Shown here piece after piece: positions 52,521 through 64,000 of a DNA stretch of 64,000 nucleotides. Made by a program: the position numbers and the translations under genes. The stretch is taken from contig JAJFZO010000344.1 in NCBI GenBank assembly GCA_021397835.1, positions 5,828,001 through 5,892,000 on the forward strand, in the 5' to 3' direction. Under the pieces are notes generated by a model. It was not told the DNA's origin, made no database searches, and saw only the letters and a program-made list of their open reading frames with translations. Source of the stretch: Moringa oleifera. Taxonomy: Eukaryota > Streptophyta > Magnoliopsida > Brassicales > Moringaceae. Positions within the stretch are counted from its first letter, which is position 1; each line of letters opens with the position of its first letter.

Positions 52521-55500
52521 CCACGGGGAAAAGTTACTTTGCCTCTATTAATTATTAACTTATCCTAACAGTATCAATCATATCTGCAGTTATTTACTAA
52601 AAATTATATTTTAATATAAAAATTATCTATTTTTCATATATTAATATATTACCGTAATTGTAATGACTTATTATTTAATTATATATTTTTATTTTTATTA
52701 AATTAAATAAACATCAATTTGGATATAATAAAATTACAGGTTTGTCTTGTTGATTTTTTTTTTGTGACAAACATGTTTTAAATTTAATTTCAGATACCAC
52801 TTATAAATGAAATAGCGCAGCAAGGCACATGAAAATAGTAAAATAATGCTCATACAAATAAATAATAAATAAAATTAAAAATCTATGGCAATGGTGTAAA
52901 TAACAAGATTACATTTATATATAATGAAGCTTTTGATATCAGCTGAAAAAAAAATCCAAAGGTATATATATATATATATTTTTTTTTTTGTATTTTGAAA
53001 TTGTTATGTATCATATTAAGGAAAAATAAATAAATTTTTAATTGGTTAAAGGCCTCAATCTAATTGCTCATTATGAGCTCACTGCTTGCGTCACAAAATT
53101 GTAGCTTAGGTTCAGATTTGTTAAAGGGTTAGACCAAGTCGATTTGGCTTATTAATTAAGATAAGCTCCTTGAAGTAAGCTTATCAGGTTCTAAATTTAT
53201 AAAAAAAAGAAAAGCAATATTTTTGTTTTTTTAAATTGCCAATAGATACATATTGACCAATAATTATATATGAAATAATTAAGTAAACGGTCAGGTTTAA
53301 TTTAGCAGATAACTTATTTGATCCAATTGTAGTTTTCAATTGAATTTGAGAGAAGTTTGGTTTTAAATTTTAATATAAGTTAGGTTCGGGTAAAATTCAA
53401 GTTGAGATACCCATGACCCAAGTCAACTACTATACGCTTGGAATTGTGTTTGTTTGTTGAACTTTAATTTTAAATTTCATCAATTCAAATTTTATTAATT
53501 TAATTTTTAGTTTTATATTTTTAATAATTTTTAATAATTTATTTTAAAATTTAGTTGTGATTTGATAAAGTATTATAAAAAATGTATTCACATAAATAGA
53601 TATCCAATGGACATAATAGTTATTATATATATTAAATGTGTTTGGTTGAATTCTGAGTAATATGTATATATTAATAATAAGATTTGGGACAGATTAAAAT
53701 AATAAAATTAATTTTTAAATATATTTTAAATTATTTTGGGAATGTGTATATTAACAAATCCAGATATTATTAAATGGTCAATATTTTGCGGTTGTTATCC
53801 TTAAATCTATTTTTTTATTTCTTTTTTATTGTTAAACCTCAAAACTATTTTCATCCACTTTTGATTTTTATTATTGTTGTTTATTTTTATTTTATATATC
53901 AAATTTCAATTAAATATTAGAATTTATCTTTAATGTAATTAATTTTTATAGTTTTCCAATGTATTTTTTACATACAATAAAATATATAAATAAATAATAA
54001 ATAAATTAACTGATTGTAACCTATTCACAATAATTTGAGCTGGAAGCTCCATTTTTTTTTTCATGTAAACCTAAATTCAGTTTATTTGAGGGAGATAATA
54101 AAAATGCAATCTATTTATTAAGATTATATTTGTTACTTGACAAAATGTCAATATGGAATTGACGTAAACTATCTCATACTCATTTTTATCCTATTAAAAT
54201 TTGAATTTATTTCTTAAAATAGTGGGATAATATTAGCCATTTGAATATATTATCACCATAACTACATAAATAAATTTATTATAAATTAATGCATATATGT
54301 TTTTTAAATTAATAACAAATTTAAATAACTATCATATTCCTTAATTAGTTATAATGCAATTCATACTTACAAACTTTATATTTATTTTTTTTTGTAATTT
54401 CAATTATTCTAAATAAAAAATCACTTTAGATTAATTTAACTCCGTTTACGAATGTCAAAATTATTGGTTAAATATTCGTAATTATTTTCTATTTATTTTT
54501 TACGATTATAAAATTTATTTTTATTCATATCTTTTATATATCATAGTAAAACACCTTTAAAAAATCAAAATAAAAATAAAGATTTAAATAATTATTATGT
54601 TAATAAATTAGTTATAATATAATTTAACATAAAAAATTATATAAAATTTTAATATTTATTCTATATTATCAATCAAACTCTCATATTTAAAGAATGATAA
54701 ATTAAATCTTAATCTATCAATTTGAACTAAATTATATATTAATTTAAATAATTGTAAAAAGTTAAAAAAAATTTGTTAAAATATCTAAAAAATAAATAAA
54801 TGAATTAGTCACTCTATTTTTTTTTTATCCTTTAAACTTGATTAATTTTTAATTTATTTTTTTACAAATTTCTCAAAATTTTGATTGTATAAATTTTAAA
54901 TAATATATTTTCAATATTCATAAAATTTTTCATTTTCTTAACAGTAACTTATATTTTTTTTATATGTATTAAAAATTTTAAATCAAAATTTATTATATAA
55001 AATCTTTAATTTAATTATTTATAATTTTTAAATTTTTAGTAAAATTTAATTTAATTTAAACTAATATATTAAGATTCAATTTGTCACTTTTTAAACATGA
55101 GAATTTAGTTTATAACATAACATTAAGATTTTATATAAATTTTATCTTATAATCTAAATTATAAATAAATATTTATCATATTATTATTTTAAGAAAAATA
55201 TTTGAAAATAAATAAAAATTAATCTTAATTTATTTTATATCATATCAAATACATCATAATATTAAACAAAATTTCAATCAAGTTCAACATAATATAGCTC
55301 CAATTTCATTCTAAGTAAGCTCTAAAGTCATGTTTGTTGCATGGGATTAAATTGAGATATGATAATTTTTATTTTAATTTTATGCTTGGTGTAAGGATAA
55401 GACTGAAATAAACTTACCTCATTTATTTTTATCTCATTAAAAGAGATAATTTTATCCCGTTAAATTGGTGGGATAAAATTATCCTTAAAGAGGAATGTAA

Positions 55501-56066
55501 TAGGAAAAGAAACTCATTTGTTTGCATTCAACTACTTTGATATATCACTTGAATATTACACCTCTTGTGTCACTGTATCAAAAAAATAATTTACTTTATA
55601 ATACAATCTAAACTTATTATAAACAATCTTTTTTATTAATTTATTTTTATTTTTAAGTTGTTTTAAATAAAATATTACTTTTAAATTAAATTAATTTTAA
55701 AAATATTAATACTATTGACTAAATATTTATAATTAATTTGTAATCATTACCCATATTTATAATAGTTATTTTATATGTATATCTTAAATAAAATTTTAAA
55801 ATAATATAATAAAAATAAATTATATTTAAAATATTATTTTATTTTATTTATTATATTATTTTTAATATTAAAATATCTTAAAATAAATTAATTTTAATTT
55901 TAAGTTTCTCTTAGGTTACATCATACACAATACGCCGTTCATATAATCTTTCTCAAATCCAATTCAATTTAATTTGGTCCATCCTTATAATCCAATCCCT
56001 ATCATTCAAAATCTGTTAAAATGAGTAGAAAGGGACGTCCTCAGGGCTGTCCCTAATTTGGGCTAA
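52521..56066. other. AT-rich intergenic desert
   Basis: About 3.5 kb, extremely AT-rich, with (TA)n at 52963-52978 and many homopolymers. No gene, LTR or inverted-repeat boundary was recognised. Confidence 0.6.
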
Positions 56067-56909
56067 GGTCATCTCTAATGGAAACGTCAAAACACTAATT
56101 TGATGTTCAAAACCTACTAACATAATCTTTAACGAAATGATAAATATAGATCGATAATTTGGTGTAATTACTGTATCAAATATATTTTTTAATTTTTTAA
56201 TATAATTATATTTTTTAAAATTTTAAATCAAATATATTTTTAATGGATAATTTAATAAATATATAATATTTTTTAAAAAATTATAAAATTAAAGATATTT
56301 TATCAAGATCTTTAAAACAATATTAATATTTAGTATACAATTTTATTTTATTTAAATTATTAATGATAATAATTTATTTAATTAATAATATTATCATATA
56401 TAATATTAAATTTATTATTTAAAAATATATAAAAATACATAAATAATTTATAATTTATAATTTATAATTTATAATATAATTTAAAATTTGAATAAATATG
56501 ATAAAAATAAAATTTACTTTATAGTATAATAAACATAACAATACACAAACAATTATAACATAAATTCAAATTACAACATTAATTAAAACTAAAACATTTC
56601 AATAATTTGATAAATTATTAATTTTAAAAATTATTAAAAAATATAATTCATTATATAATATTAATTTATTTAAAATAAGTAAATTAAAGATTTAAATTAT
56701 ATTAATTATTTTATTATTTTAAATTAATTAATTAATATTATAAATATTTTTATTAATAATTATTATTTATATTATTAAAATAATATTATAAGATCACTTT
56801 GATGTAAATAGATCGAAAATGAAAAAAATTTAATGTTAAAATAGTGTTAAAAAAATTCCTTTTTAACACTAAATTAATGTTAAATTGGGTGCATGGGATG
56901 GAGATTGCC
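56067..56909. mobile_element. AT-rich terminal-inverted-repeat element, copy 3
   Basis: An 843-bp non-coding element. It starts GGTCATCTCTAATGG and ends ATGGAGATTGCC, flanked by CTAA on the left and TCAG on the right. Interior and end sequences match the element at 43677 in the same orientation and that at 10202 in reverse. No transposase frame. It contains an internal run of TTTATAA repeats at about 56449-56473. Confidence 0.65.
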
Positions 56910-57117
56910 TCAGCTTGCGGCTCCGGATCCAATTATTAGCATATCGGCTCATGGGACCCACGTATTCTCCTAAGATAAAGCTATCACCGTTTTGATTGGC
57001 CCATCAAAGATTACATCAACTCTGTCCTACGTGGCACTTCTCTTCCTCAAGGAAGAGCCAACCGCTGAGAGAAAGAGAGAGAGAGTGTGTGCTCCTCTTG
57101 CGTTTAATCAGTCATCA

Positions 57118-57802
57118 ATGGCGGTCACTGCACAAGTACCATCGTCGGCTAGTCGCCTCCGTATGCTGGACCACACCCACTTCCTTTCTCCTCTACAGAA
57201 CCCCCGCTTGTGCCGTTCGTTTCCGGCCAAACAACCATCTCTCACCATCGTGTCCATGGCACCCAGAAAAAAGGTACTCATCATCCTCTCTGACGTAAAC
57301 TCTTTTGCCTTAAAAAAACTTGCTCTCTATTTATGTGCAAGTGTTCGGTTAATTGCAGGTAAACAAGTACGACGATAACTGGCAGAAGCAATGGTTCGGT
57401 GCGGGCATCTTCTACGAAGGAAGCGAAGAGGTGGAGGTGGACGTGTTCAAGAAGCTGGAGGAGCGGAAAGTGCTGAGCAACGTGGAGAAAGCGGGGCTGT
57501 TGTCCAAGGCGGAGGAGCTTGGCTTGACTCTCTCCTCCATCGAGAAGCTAGGGGTGTTCTCCAAGGCAGAGGAGCTAGGCCTCCTCAGTCTGCTCGAGAA
57601 GGCTGCCACCGTGTCGCCGTCCACCCTGGCCTCAGCCGCCCTGCCCGCTCTGGTAGCTGCGTTGGCCACAATCGTGATCATACCGGACGACTCGGCTGGG
57701 CTGGTGGTAGTGCAGGCCGTGGTGGCAGGTGCTTTTGGGGTGGCTGCTGCTGGCCTGTTTGTTGGGTCCGTTGTTTTGGGTGGCTTGCAAGAAGCTGACT
57801 GA
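57118..57802 (+). CDS. RIQ-type thylakoid membrane protein (DUF1118)
   Basis: Two exons, 57118-57273 and 57359-57802; 199 residues. The first about 50 residues are Ser/Ala/Pro/Arg-rich and fit a chloroplast transit peptide. The mature part has NKYDDNWQKQWFGAGIFYEG, then two near-identical helical repeats, EKAGLLSKAEELGL (95-108) and EKLGVFSKAEELGL (114-127), a third shorter EKAATVS, and two hydrophobic segments (about 141-160 and 168-194). This is the DUF1118 family of Arabidopsis RIQ1/RIQ2, which shape LHCII organisation and grana stacking and affect non-photochemical quenching. Which of the two paralogues it matches is not decided. In-frame sequence upstream of 57118 also contains an ATG (56992), but the homologous start is MAVTAQ. 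Confidence 0.88.
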
Positions 57803-58324
57803 TTTCCTCTCCCTCTCTCCCTTATATCATCTTTTTCTCTTCAAAAAGAACAACTATTTTCTTCTTCTTCCTTCTCTCTTCTTCTGCTTCAACTTTTAAC
57901 CCTTTTGTAATTTTGCTTTTGGGATCGTTTTAGAACTTTTTTGTGGGTGATAATGGAGGCAAAGGCAGATGGGAAAGAATGTGTAGTTGTGTAGACTGTT
58001 TGACTGTAAGTTACAGTGGAGAGGAAGTTGTATGACACTGTTGCAATGCAAGCTAGAAACTTGACCAAAAGAGTGATGTGCCTTACTACATGTACAAGAA
58101 TGACAAATTGAGTTGCTTTTGATTAGTACTGCGTGGAGAAATGTTTATATGAATAGTTTAATTGATATTATTTTTAGTTTAATCTAAGAATAGGATGGCC
58201 AGCATGCCTGCAATGAAAAACAAATGATGGGTTTATTTGATTTAGGTGTTGACAAAAAAAAAAAAAAAAGAAACAAAAAATTGCCGATCAGATCGATGGC
58301 CTAAGCAAAATGGAAACATCAAAG
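57803..58324. other. 3' flank of the RIQ-type gene
   Basis: Pyrimidine-rich 3' UTR (57805-57900), then unremarkable sequence with a poly-A run at 58254-58269. No gene. Confidence 0.55.
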
Positions 58325-58397
58325 TGGAGATGCGGGGCATCGATCCCCGTACCTCTCGCATGCTAAGCGAGCGCTCTACCATCTGAGCTACATCCCC
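58325..58397 (-). tRNA. tRNA-Ala (AGC)
   Basis: Minus strand reads GGGGATGTAGCTCAGATGG through CTTAGCATGCG to CCCCGCATCTCCA. A 7-bp acceptor stem (GGGGATG/CATCTCC, one G-T pair), the D-arm with TAGCTCAGATGGTAGAGC, an anticodon loop with AGC, and a T-arm around GGATCGATGCCCC are all present in 73 nt. No intron, no encoded CCA. Internal A and B box promoter sequences are intact. Confidence 0.96.
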
Positions 58398-58462
58398 CTG
58401 TTAACATGGTAATCAGTTTATTTAATTGATATTGAAAAAAAAAACAGCTGAACGCAACACGC

Positions 58463-58519
58463 TGGATATGCGGGGTATCGATCCCCGTGTCTCTCGCATG
58501 CTATAAGAGCTACATCCCC
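58463..58519 (-). pseudogene. Truncated tRNA-Ala copy
   Basis: A second copy 66 bases away keeps the 5' acceptor strand and TAGCTC. It lacks about 20 bases covering most of the D-arm and the 5' anticodon stem, and keeps the T-arm and 3' acceptor strand with several changes. It cannot fold as a tRNA. Confidence 0.9.
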
Positions 58520-59912
58520 TGCTTTGTTAGAGCAAATGCCTTCTGAGACCCTGAATCCAAGCTTGATGGTCGGCAAAGCGTGCCTTCCTCCAACACAATC
58601 TCGGTTTCTTTCTCTCTATTCCTTTGAGTGTCGGGTCTGATGCTTTGCCGCTTTCATGTTGGTGCCTCTCGCCTCGCTCTGTTTGCTGGGTCTGGAAGGT
58701 AATTCTACTTCGCCCGTTGCTTTGCAGTTTACGGTCTTTTTCAAAGTTTATACTTATCTGGATATCATCATTCAAGCATCAGCAACCCAAAAGATCTCTT
58801 CTTTTTGATTGCTCAGATAATTTGGGAAGTGGATTGTGCATTGAATGTTGGGACCCAAGAAAAGAGAAATCCTTCAAATCAATGGTATGCATTTATCATA
58901 TGATCAAATTACTGCCCAGACTGAGCTTGATGAGTTGATATCAACTGGTTTTGTTTTATTTTGTAGTACATTGTTACACAGAACGGTTCTTGGGTAAACT
59001 ATAAATTTTGGCTCCAGATTTTCTTTCTATAAGTGAGTCTTTTCCTTAAGTTTTCTCTTCAACTCAACTAAGGATTTGGGACTATTAATTTTCTATGTTT
59101 TCCATGAGAGAAACTGCATTAGCTAGTTCCTATTCCTTCCTTTCACAAGAAAATAAAATAAAATAAAACAAAGAAAGAAAATTTACTTATTATGATGGGT
59201 AGATCGCCTCGATGTAGTCATAGCAACCTGTCACTTGCATGGATGGGTAACTTTAGGTGGCCATGTCTGATGGAAGAAAACTCTTAGTATCCCCTGCCAG
59301 AACTTAGACTCAACACTTAGGTTCATCTTTCTTTATTGGCTGGGGAAATTTATGGGCACAGTATGATGGTTCAAGCTAAACTTTTGGTCATGGGAAAACA
59401 GCTAATGTAATGATCCATGATGAACAACTTACTGAATTTTCTGTGTAATTTTTTACATGATCTAGATATGTAAAAGGTCTATGCTTGCTGATGTTGAGGG
59501 ACATTCTTTTTTCTGATAATCAAACATAATTCTGATCTGTTGTGATTATTGTGTGTTTGTGGGTACATTTTATTGTAGCTGATTTGCTTTTGATGTAAAG
59601 AGATTCTAGGGCTAGAAATATGTGATGCATCAATTTTGCTACCTGAATATCTGCTTTCACAGTAGTTCAATTTAATACTTAAAAGTAAGAAATACTATCC
59701 CAAATGTAGGATCATACTGCAATAATAAGAGGCATAATTAAGAACATAAGATCATAGCAAGGAATCGATAGAGAATAGGACTCTCTCTCTCTCTCTCTCT
59801 CTCTCTCTAAATGGTGATGACTCTATTCAATGAAAGAAAAATATGCTGGGTTTAACTGACATGAACAAGTAAAAAATTGACCCCTAGCAATTATTTTGCA
59901 GTTTGCTTATAT
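58520..59912. other. Intergenic between tRNA-Ala and NPF transporter
   Basis: No protein family recognised in any frame. Contains a (CT)n microsatellite at about 59781-59808. Confidence 0.5.
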
Positions 59913-62900
59913 TCAGTTGCCAGGTCTTGTTGATCTGTACTTGTAACGGTTGGCCCAGAAGAGGTAGTGCACAAAGTTTAATCCGCTAAGTATGCACATC
60001 AACCAGTAAAACCTCTCCAGATGATAGTGATTCAAGTTCCTGCCAAAGAGCCATGGTGTATGTCTAGAGGCACTAGTAAGGTTGTTTACTACTGATACGA
60101 GCACTGAGCTTAAGTAGTAACCCATGGCCAGGGAGGCCCAGGAGAGAGCTGTGGCCAAAGACCTCATGCTTAGTGGGGCCTCTGTGAAGAAAAAGTCCAT
60201 CATTCCAGCTAAGGTGAAAAGATCAGCTGATCCAAGGAACAAGTACTGCAAGGCCACCCAAACAAATGTGATGGGTAGAGGTTCAGCAGAATTAGTTAAC
60301 CCTGATTCTACTGCTACCTTTTTCCGCTTGATTTCTACCAAAGCTGCCACTGCCATTGCCAGGATAGAGAGCACTAGCCCTATCCCAATTCGTTGTAGAT
60401 GGGTAATTCCCATTTCAGTTCTGTTTACTTTCCTGGCAAATGGAGTAAGGATATGGTTATAAACTGGTGCAAGTATCATGATGAAGATGACAGGGAAGAC
60501 AGGGAGAGAAGCTGGCGGAACTCTTAAAGAACCAAGCTTGGTATCCATCGTGGCTGCTTGTTGGACAGAAAAAGTCGAGAGCTGAGCAAGGCAACAATTT
60601 AGCATAATGGTGGACATGAAGATGGGTAGAATCCTTAACACTATCTTGACCTCTTCTACCTGCTGGACGGTACACATTAAAGTTGAGTGTGCAGGATTCT
60701 TGATTAATGCCCTGTTGAGGAATTTGAGACCCTCTGTTGGAGTTTGGCTTGATACTGTTTCTTCAGTATTCTTTCCTTCTCCATTATTTGTTTCAGTTGT
60801 ACAGGATGAGCTTATCTCCATACCAATGACAGCATTGCGAGAATTCCTTGATTTGCAGCTGTTGTAAATTGCTGCAGCCAGGACCTGCAAGACATGGATG
60901 GAAGAGGATTATTTAGTCAAGTTGTGGCTTTGCAATATTAGGCTCTTATTCTACTGTTTATTACCAAAGTTCTACCTTTAACATGGTTGTGATAGGGCTT
61001 CCTGTGGGAACTTTAGTCCTGTAAACAGCAGAACCAAGGAGAAAAACTGGGATGGAGATCAGTATAGTTGCAGTTGAGATCCCAAATCCCCACTGCCAAC
61101 CTTTGTTGTCTTCAATCCATACCACAAAAGTTACTGCAATTAGTGCCCCACATGAGAGACAGAATACATAGTAGTTGAAGAATGCTGATCTCTGCTTCCT
61201 TCCTTGCGGGGTGGCTTCATCAAACTGTTCAGCCCCATGAGGGGGCAGCGAACCTTTTATTCCCCCAACCCCCAGCGCCACCAGATAAAGACCTGCAAAT
61301 AACATCACTGCTCTCCTGCCATCTACCTCCTGGCATGACGTGCTGGTAGCTGCTGAATCACAAGCTGGTCTCAATGAATGCATATGAGCTTGGAGGGTGA
61401 GTACTGACAGACCCTGTACCATTAGTTTTGGTTAATTGAGATGTAACAGATAAAATCAGTGATAGTCTCTAAATTAATGAAAGACTTCTCAAGTGCCACT
61501 TATGATTTTCTTGTATATTTAAGTTCCTATGATGGATCGGACAAGGGTTTGAGATTTTGTCCCAAGTTCTATTGGTCACAGAAAGAGCAATCACAGCAGC
61601 AACTGCAGTGGCCTGGCTAGGTGATTGGGAAAGTGTGGTTGGATGTTGCCAGTACAGGGCCTACCTTTAATCTTTATTTTCACTTAATACGCATGTATTT
61701 GTGTCGCCTCTCCTCTCATATAATATAAATAGCTGGATTTGCTACCTTCCCTTTTGTGTCAAAATCATATTCATTTTGAAAACATTGATTTGATATTAAT
61801 TGTGGCTAAGTAGGATAGTACCAAGTGGGGCTCTGTTTCGGTTTGTGCCGTGGTTATACAATCAGTACATGCCCTTGGACGGAAGGGTCACTCTGTGATT
61901 GTCCTACTTAAAAGAATCCAGACTCTGTGATTGTCCTACTTAAAAGAATCCAGATATTTTAGCGGTGACTATACCCTTCGGCCTGTCTCCTACTTACAAT
62001 GAAAAAGGGCCTTGCCATAGCCAACCAGGTTCTTTCTCATAGGTCCCCAAAGGGGACCTTTCTAGGCCAACTTGTAACCGCAGTTGGTGTGTCACCATTT
62101 CATATATGATATTTTCATTTGCAATATTCATGTCGCCAGGACTCCTGGAACCATGGAAAGCTCATAGCAAAATCTTACCTGAGGAAGCCCTGGTGATTTG
62201 ATCGGAGACGAGAATTCCTCTTTATCATACAAAACTAGAGGATAGAAAGTTTAACGTGTAATGTCTGTAAAATCTTACCAGAAACTCTATTGCAGCACTA
62301 ATCAAGTAGATGCAATAGGTGGTGAAAAAAGCATCAGCCAGAAAGCCACCGAGGAGAGCGAGGAGGAATGCTGTGCCCATGAAATTGGTAACGATGTTGG
62401 CAGAGCTGGATGGGGAAAAATGCATGAATTTGGATAGGTAGAGCACCAGGTTGCTTGCATTGGCCAGGAATGCTAGATTCTCCAGTACCTCCACCACTAA
62501 AGTTTGCAGTATAAACAAAAACATCCTGAGTAAGTACATCATCTGCTATTAACTATGATTTAAAATATCGCATACAAAAATAAAGAAACAAAGCCATTAA
62601 CTGCTAAAATGGAAAGAACAATACACCAACCTACTAACACCAAAAAGCAAAGAAACCAAACTGTAGTATGAAGACATAAATGAGCTCCATCTGTTAAAGA
62701 TTTTCTGATAAAATCGGGGTTTTTTGTGATCATGCAGCCTGAAATCATGTTAGAATGTGTACAATCTCATGCTTCGTTGTAAGCAAGATAAAACCCAACT
62801 TCAAACTATACTAAGCATGATAAGAAAAAGTACTGAGAAAAGAAAATGTGCAGTTGTATGTAGTGATGAAAGCTTTACTGACATAAGACGAAGGAAGCAG

Positions 62901-63102
62901 CAAGCATGCCACCATGACGGCCTCTTAAGGCAGGTCTGTTCCTCCAGTCTACGTAGCCTTCGCATTTGTTAAACTGGCAGGCTTCACCATCCTGATTATG
63001 TAGCCACAGAAAGTAATTAGAACACAAGAACTGATTGAGTGGGGAGACCAAAAGACTAAGTAATGAAATAGAATGCGAAGATAGGAGCAGAAACACCACC
63101 AT
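59913..63102 (-). CDS. NRT1/PTR family transporter, NPF4 group
   Basis: Proton-coupled major-facilitator transporter; NPF4 members move nitrate and hormones such as abscisic acid. Exons on the minus strand: 62991-62883, 62496-62279, 61413-60976, 60884-59913, plus a proposed 6-nt first exon 63102-63097 (ATGGTG), giving 580 residues, the family norm. Signatures: CEGYVDWRNRPALRGRHGGM, VEVLENLAFLANASNLVLY, FLLALLGGFLADAFF, GGIKGSLPPHGAEQFDE, FFNYYVFCLSCGALIAVTFV and LQYLFLGSADLFTLAG, all close to Arabidopsis NPF4.5/NPF4.6. The first helix has ExxEN instead of the ExxER motif of many NPFs, as in other NPF4 proteins. About 12 hydrophobic helices with a central hydrophilic loop (about 290-340). The start is the weakest point: an unspliced ATG at 63102 also stays open through to the first large exon. 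Substrate not predictable. Confidence 0.9.
61890..61953. repeat. Perfect 32-bp tandem duplication in an NPF intron
   Basis: ACTCTGTGATTGTCCTACTT begins at 61890 and again at 61922; both 32-base copies are identical. Within the intron between the second and third large exons. Confidence 0.95.
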
Positions 63103-64000
63103 TTTTTCTGCTTTCTTTTTTATTCACTTATCTGAGATCTCTCTGAGACTTGGCGGAGACGTTGAGATCAAAAGGTTAGTGGGTATTGAAAGCCTTTTAT
63201 ATAGAAGAGGGAGATGGTGGTCCAACCCCATAAGAAAGGTCTAGACTCTGAAAACGACTACTCATTCTCTCTTACATTGTCAATGTTGACAGTTTGTTTT
63301 TATGAAAGAAAACACAGATAGAGATTGGCAGTTTGGAGTGTTCTGTTCTTATGTAGGATCTCACTTGGTTAAACTGAAACAACTAAAAGTAAAATGGGGA
63401 ATCAAATCCTGTGGCCAACACGAGTCTGAGTGTAGTATGTTCTTACAGCTGAGTCCGGTTGACTTCAAAGATTCTACTTTTTAACTTTATGGATCAGATT
63501 GGATTATTTGAAAATGGCAGTGTTAATCATAATGTTGAAGGCGATCTCGATTAAAAAATCATTTTCCAAGTTTGGTGTACTGGTTCGAGAAGGTTATTGT
63601 CCATAACTGGTAGATAAGCCTTCCGTATTGGAATCAAACGTGGTGCAGGAAGGACCATGAGACATGTATGTCCCGACATTTTTATATTATCACCAGAAGA
63701 TGGAAAACATAGCCTGCAAATAATTGAGCCAACACAATTCGATCTACATAAGCTTTTCTAAGCACATGATTGTGATTTTTCTCATCAAGCAAGATAGCTG
63801 CCGTTGATTTCTTGCTATCCACAATTGAAATTTTGTGCATGGAAAATTTGTGGGTATTGAATCAATTTCCTATATGGATTTATAAAAGAAGTGGACTGGA
63901 TTAAATGAGCTGATAAGGTGATGATGTTGTCTTGAAGGTAAAGTCAGGATCCAGCTTTTCAGACATGTCCCACCGGCTTCACACTTGCAATCACTAACCC
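63103..64000. other. Upstream region of the NPF gene
   Basis: Promoter side of the NPF gene to the window end. No coding frame with recognisable similarity. Confidence 0.45.

Noticed and set aside
60124..60462. Plus-strand frame opposite the NPF transporter
   Set aside because: Antisense to a conserved transporter exon.

Overview
The window is nuclear DNA of a flowering plant, most likely a eudicot. Genes have many short exons with GT-AG introns. Intergenic DNA is extremely AT-rich, and the products are typical plant families: isochorismate synthase, QUIRKY-type MCTP, HIR/SPFH protein, RIQ-type thylakoid protein, NPF4 transporter, RTM2-like small heat-shock protein and pollen-type pectate lyase. 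All exon joins were made by reading frames through GT..AG boundaries and checking phase; no transcript data were available.

Layout, left to right. 1-1.6 kb: 5' part of a short-form tRNase Z gene (minus strand), running off the left edge. 1.6-15.7 kb: a degenerate tandem array whose unit carries a RING-H2 gene (minus) divergent from the 5' end of a YLPM1-like gene (plus). One RING copy (5059-5691) is open, one is clearly broken, and others are only 5' remnants. The array also holds a broken LINE fragment and an AT-rich inverted-repeat element. 15.7-25.5 kb: the intact 13-exon YLPM1-like P-loop gene. 27.3-32.6 kb: isochorismate synthase, 15 exons. 33.5-35.2 kb: pectate lyase (minus), head-to-head with an RTM2-like Hsp20 gene (36.0-36.8 kb). 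39.9-43.0 kb: intronless QUIRKY/MCTP gene, GC-richer than its surroundings. 44.7-45.0 kb: a small Lys/Glu-rich protein, followed by a perfect 127-bp tandem duplication. 46.4-47.5 kb: a short VDAC-like porin, tail-to-tail with a HIR gene (48.0-50.5 kb, with a non-coding leader exon near 52.5 kb). 52.5-57 kb: AT-rich desert with a second inverted-repeat element family member. 57.1-57.8 kb: RIQ-type DUF1118 gene. 58.3 kb: tRNA-Ala(AGC) plus a deleted tRNA copy. 59.9-63.1 kb: NPF4-type transporter (minus).

The genes do not form a pathway. Several products are chloroplast-directed or likely so (isochorismate synthase, RIQ, possibly tRNase Z). Isochorismate synthase, HIR and RTM2-like are defence-related families, but nothing in the sequence shows co-regulation. 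I found no evidence of a previously undescribed multi-gene system. The most unusual structure is the promoter/RING tandem array at 1.6-15.7 kb. The most testable regulatory feature is a three-codon upstream ORF whose stop overlaps the QUIRKY-like start codon.
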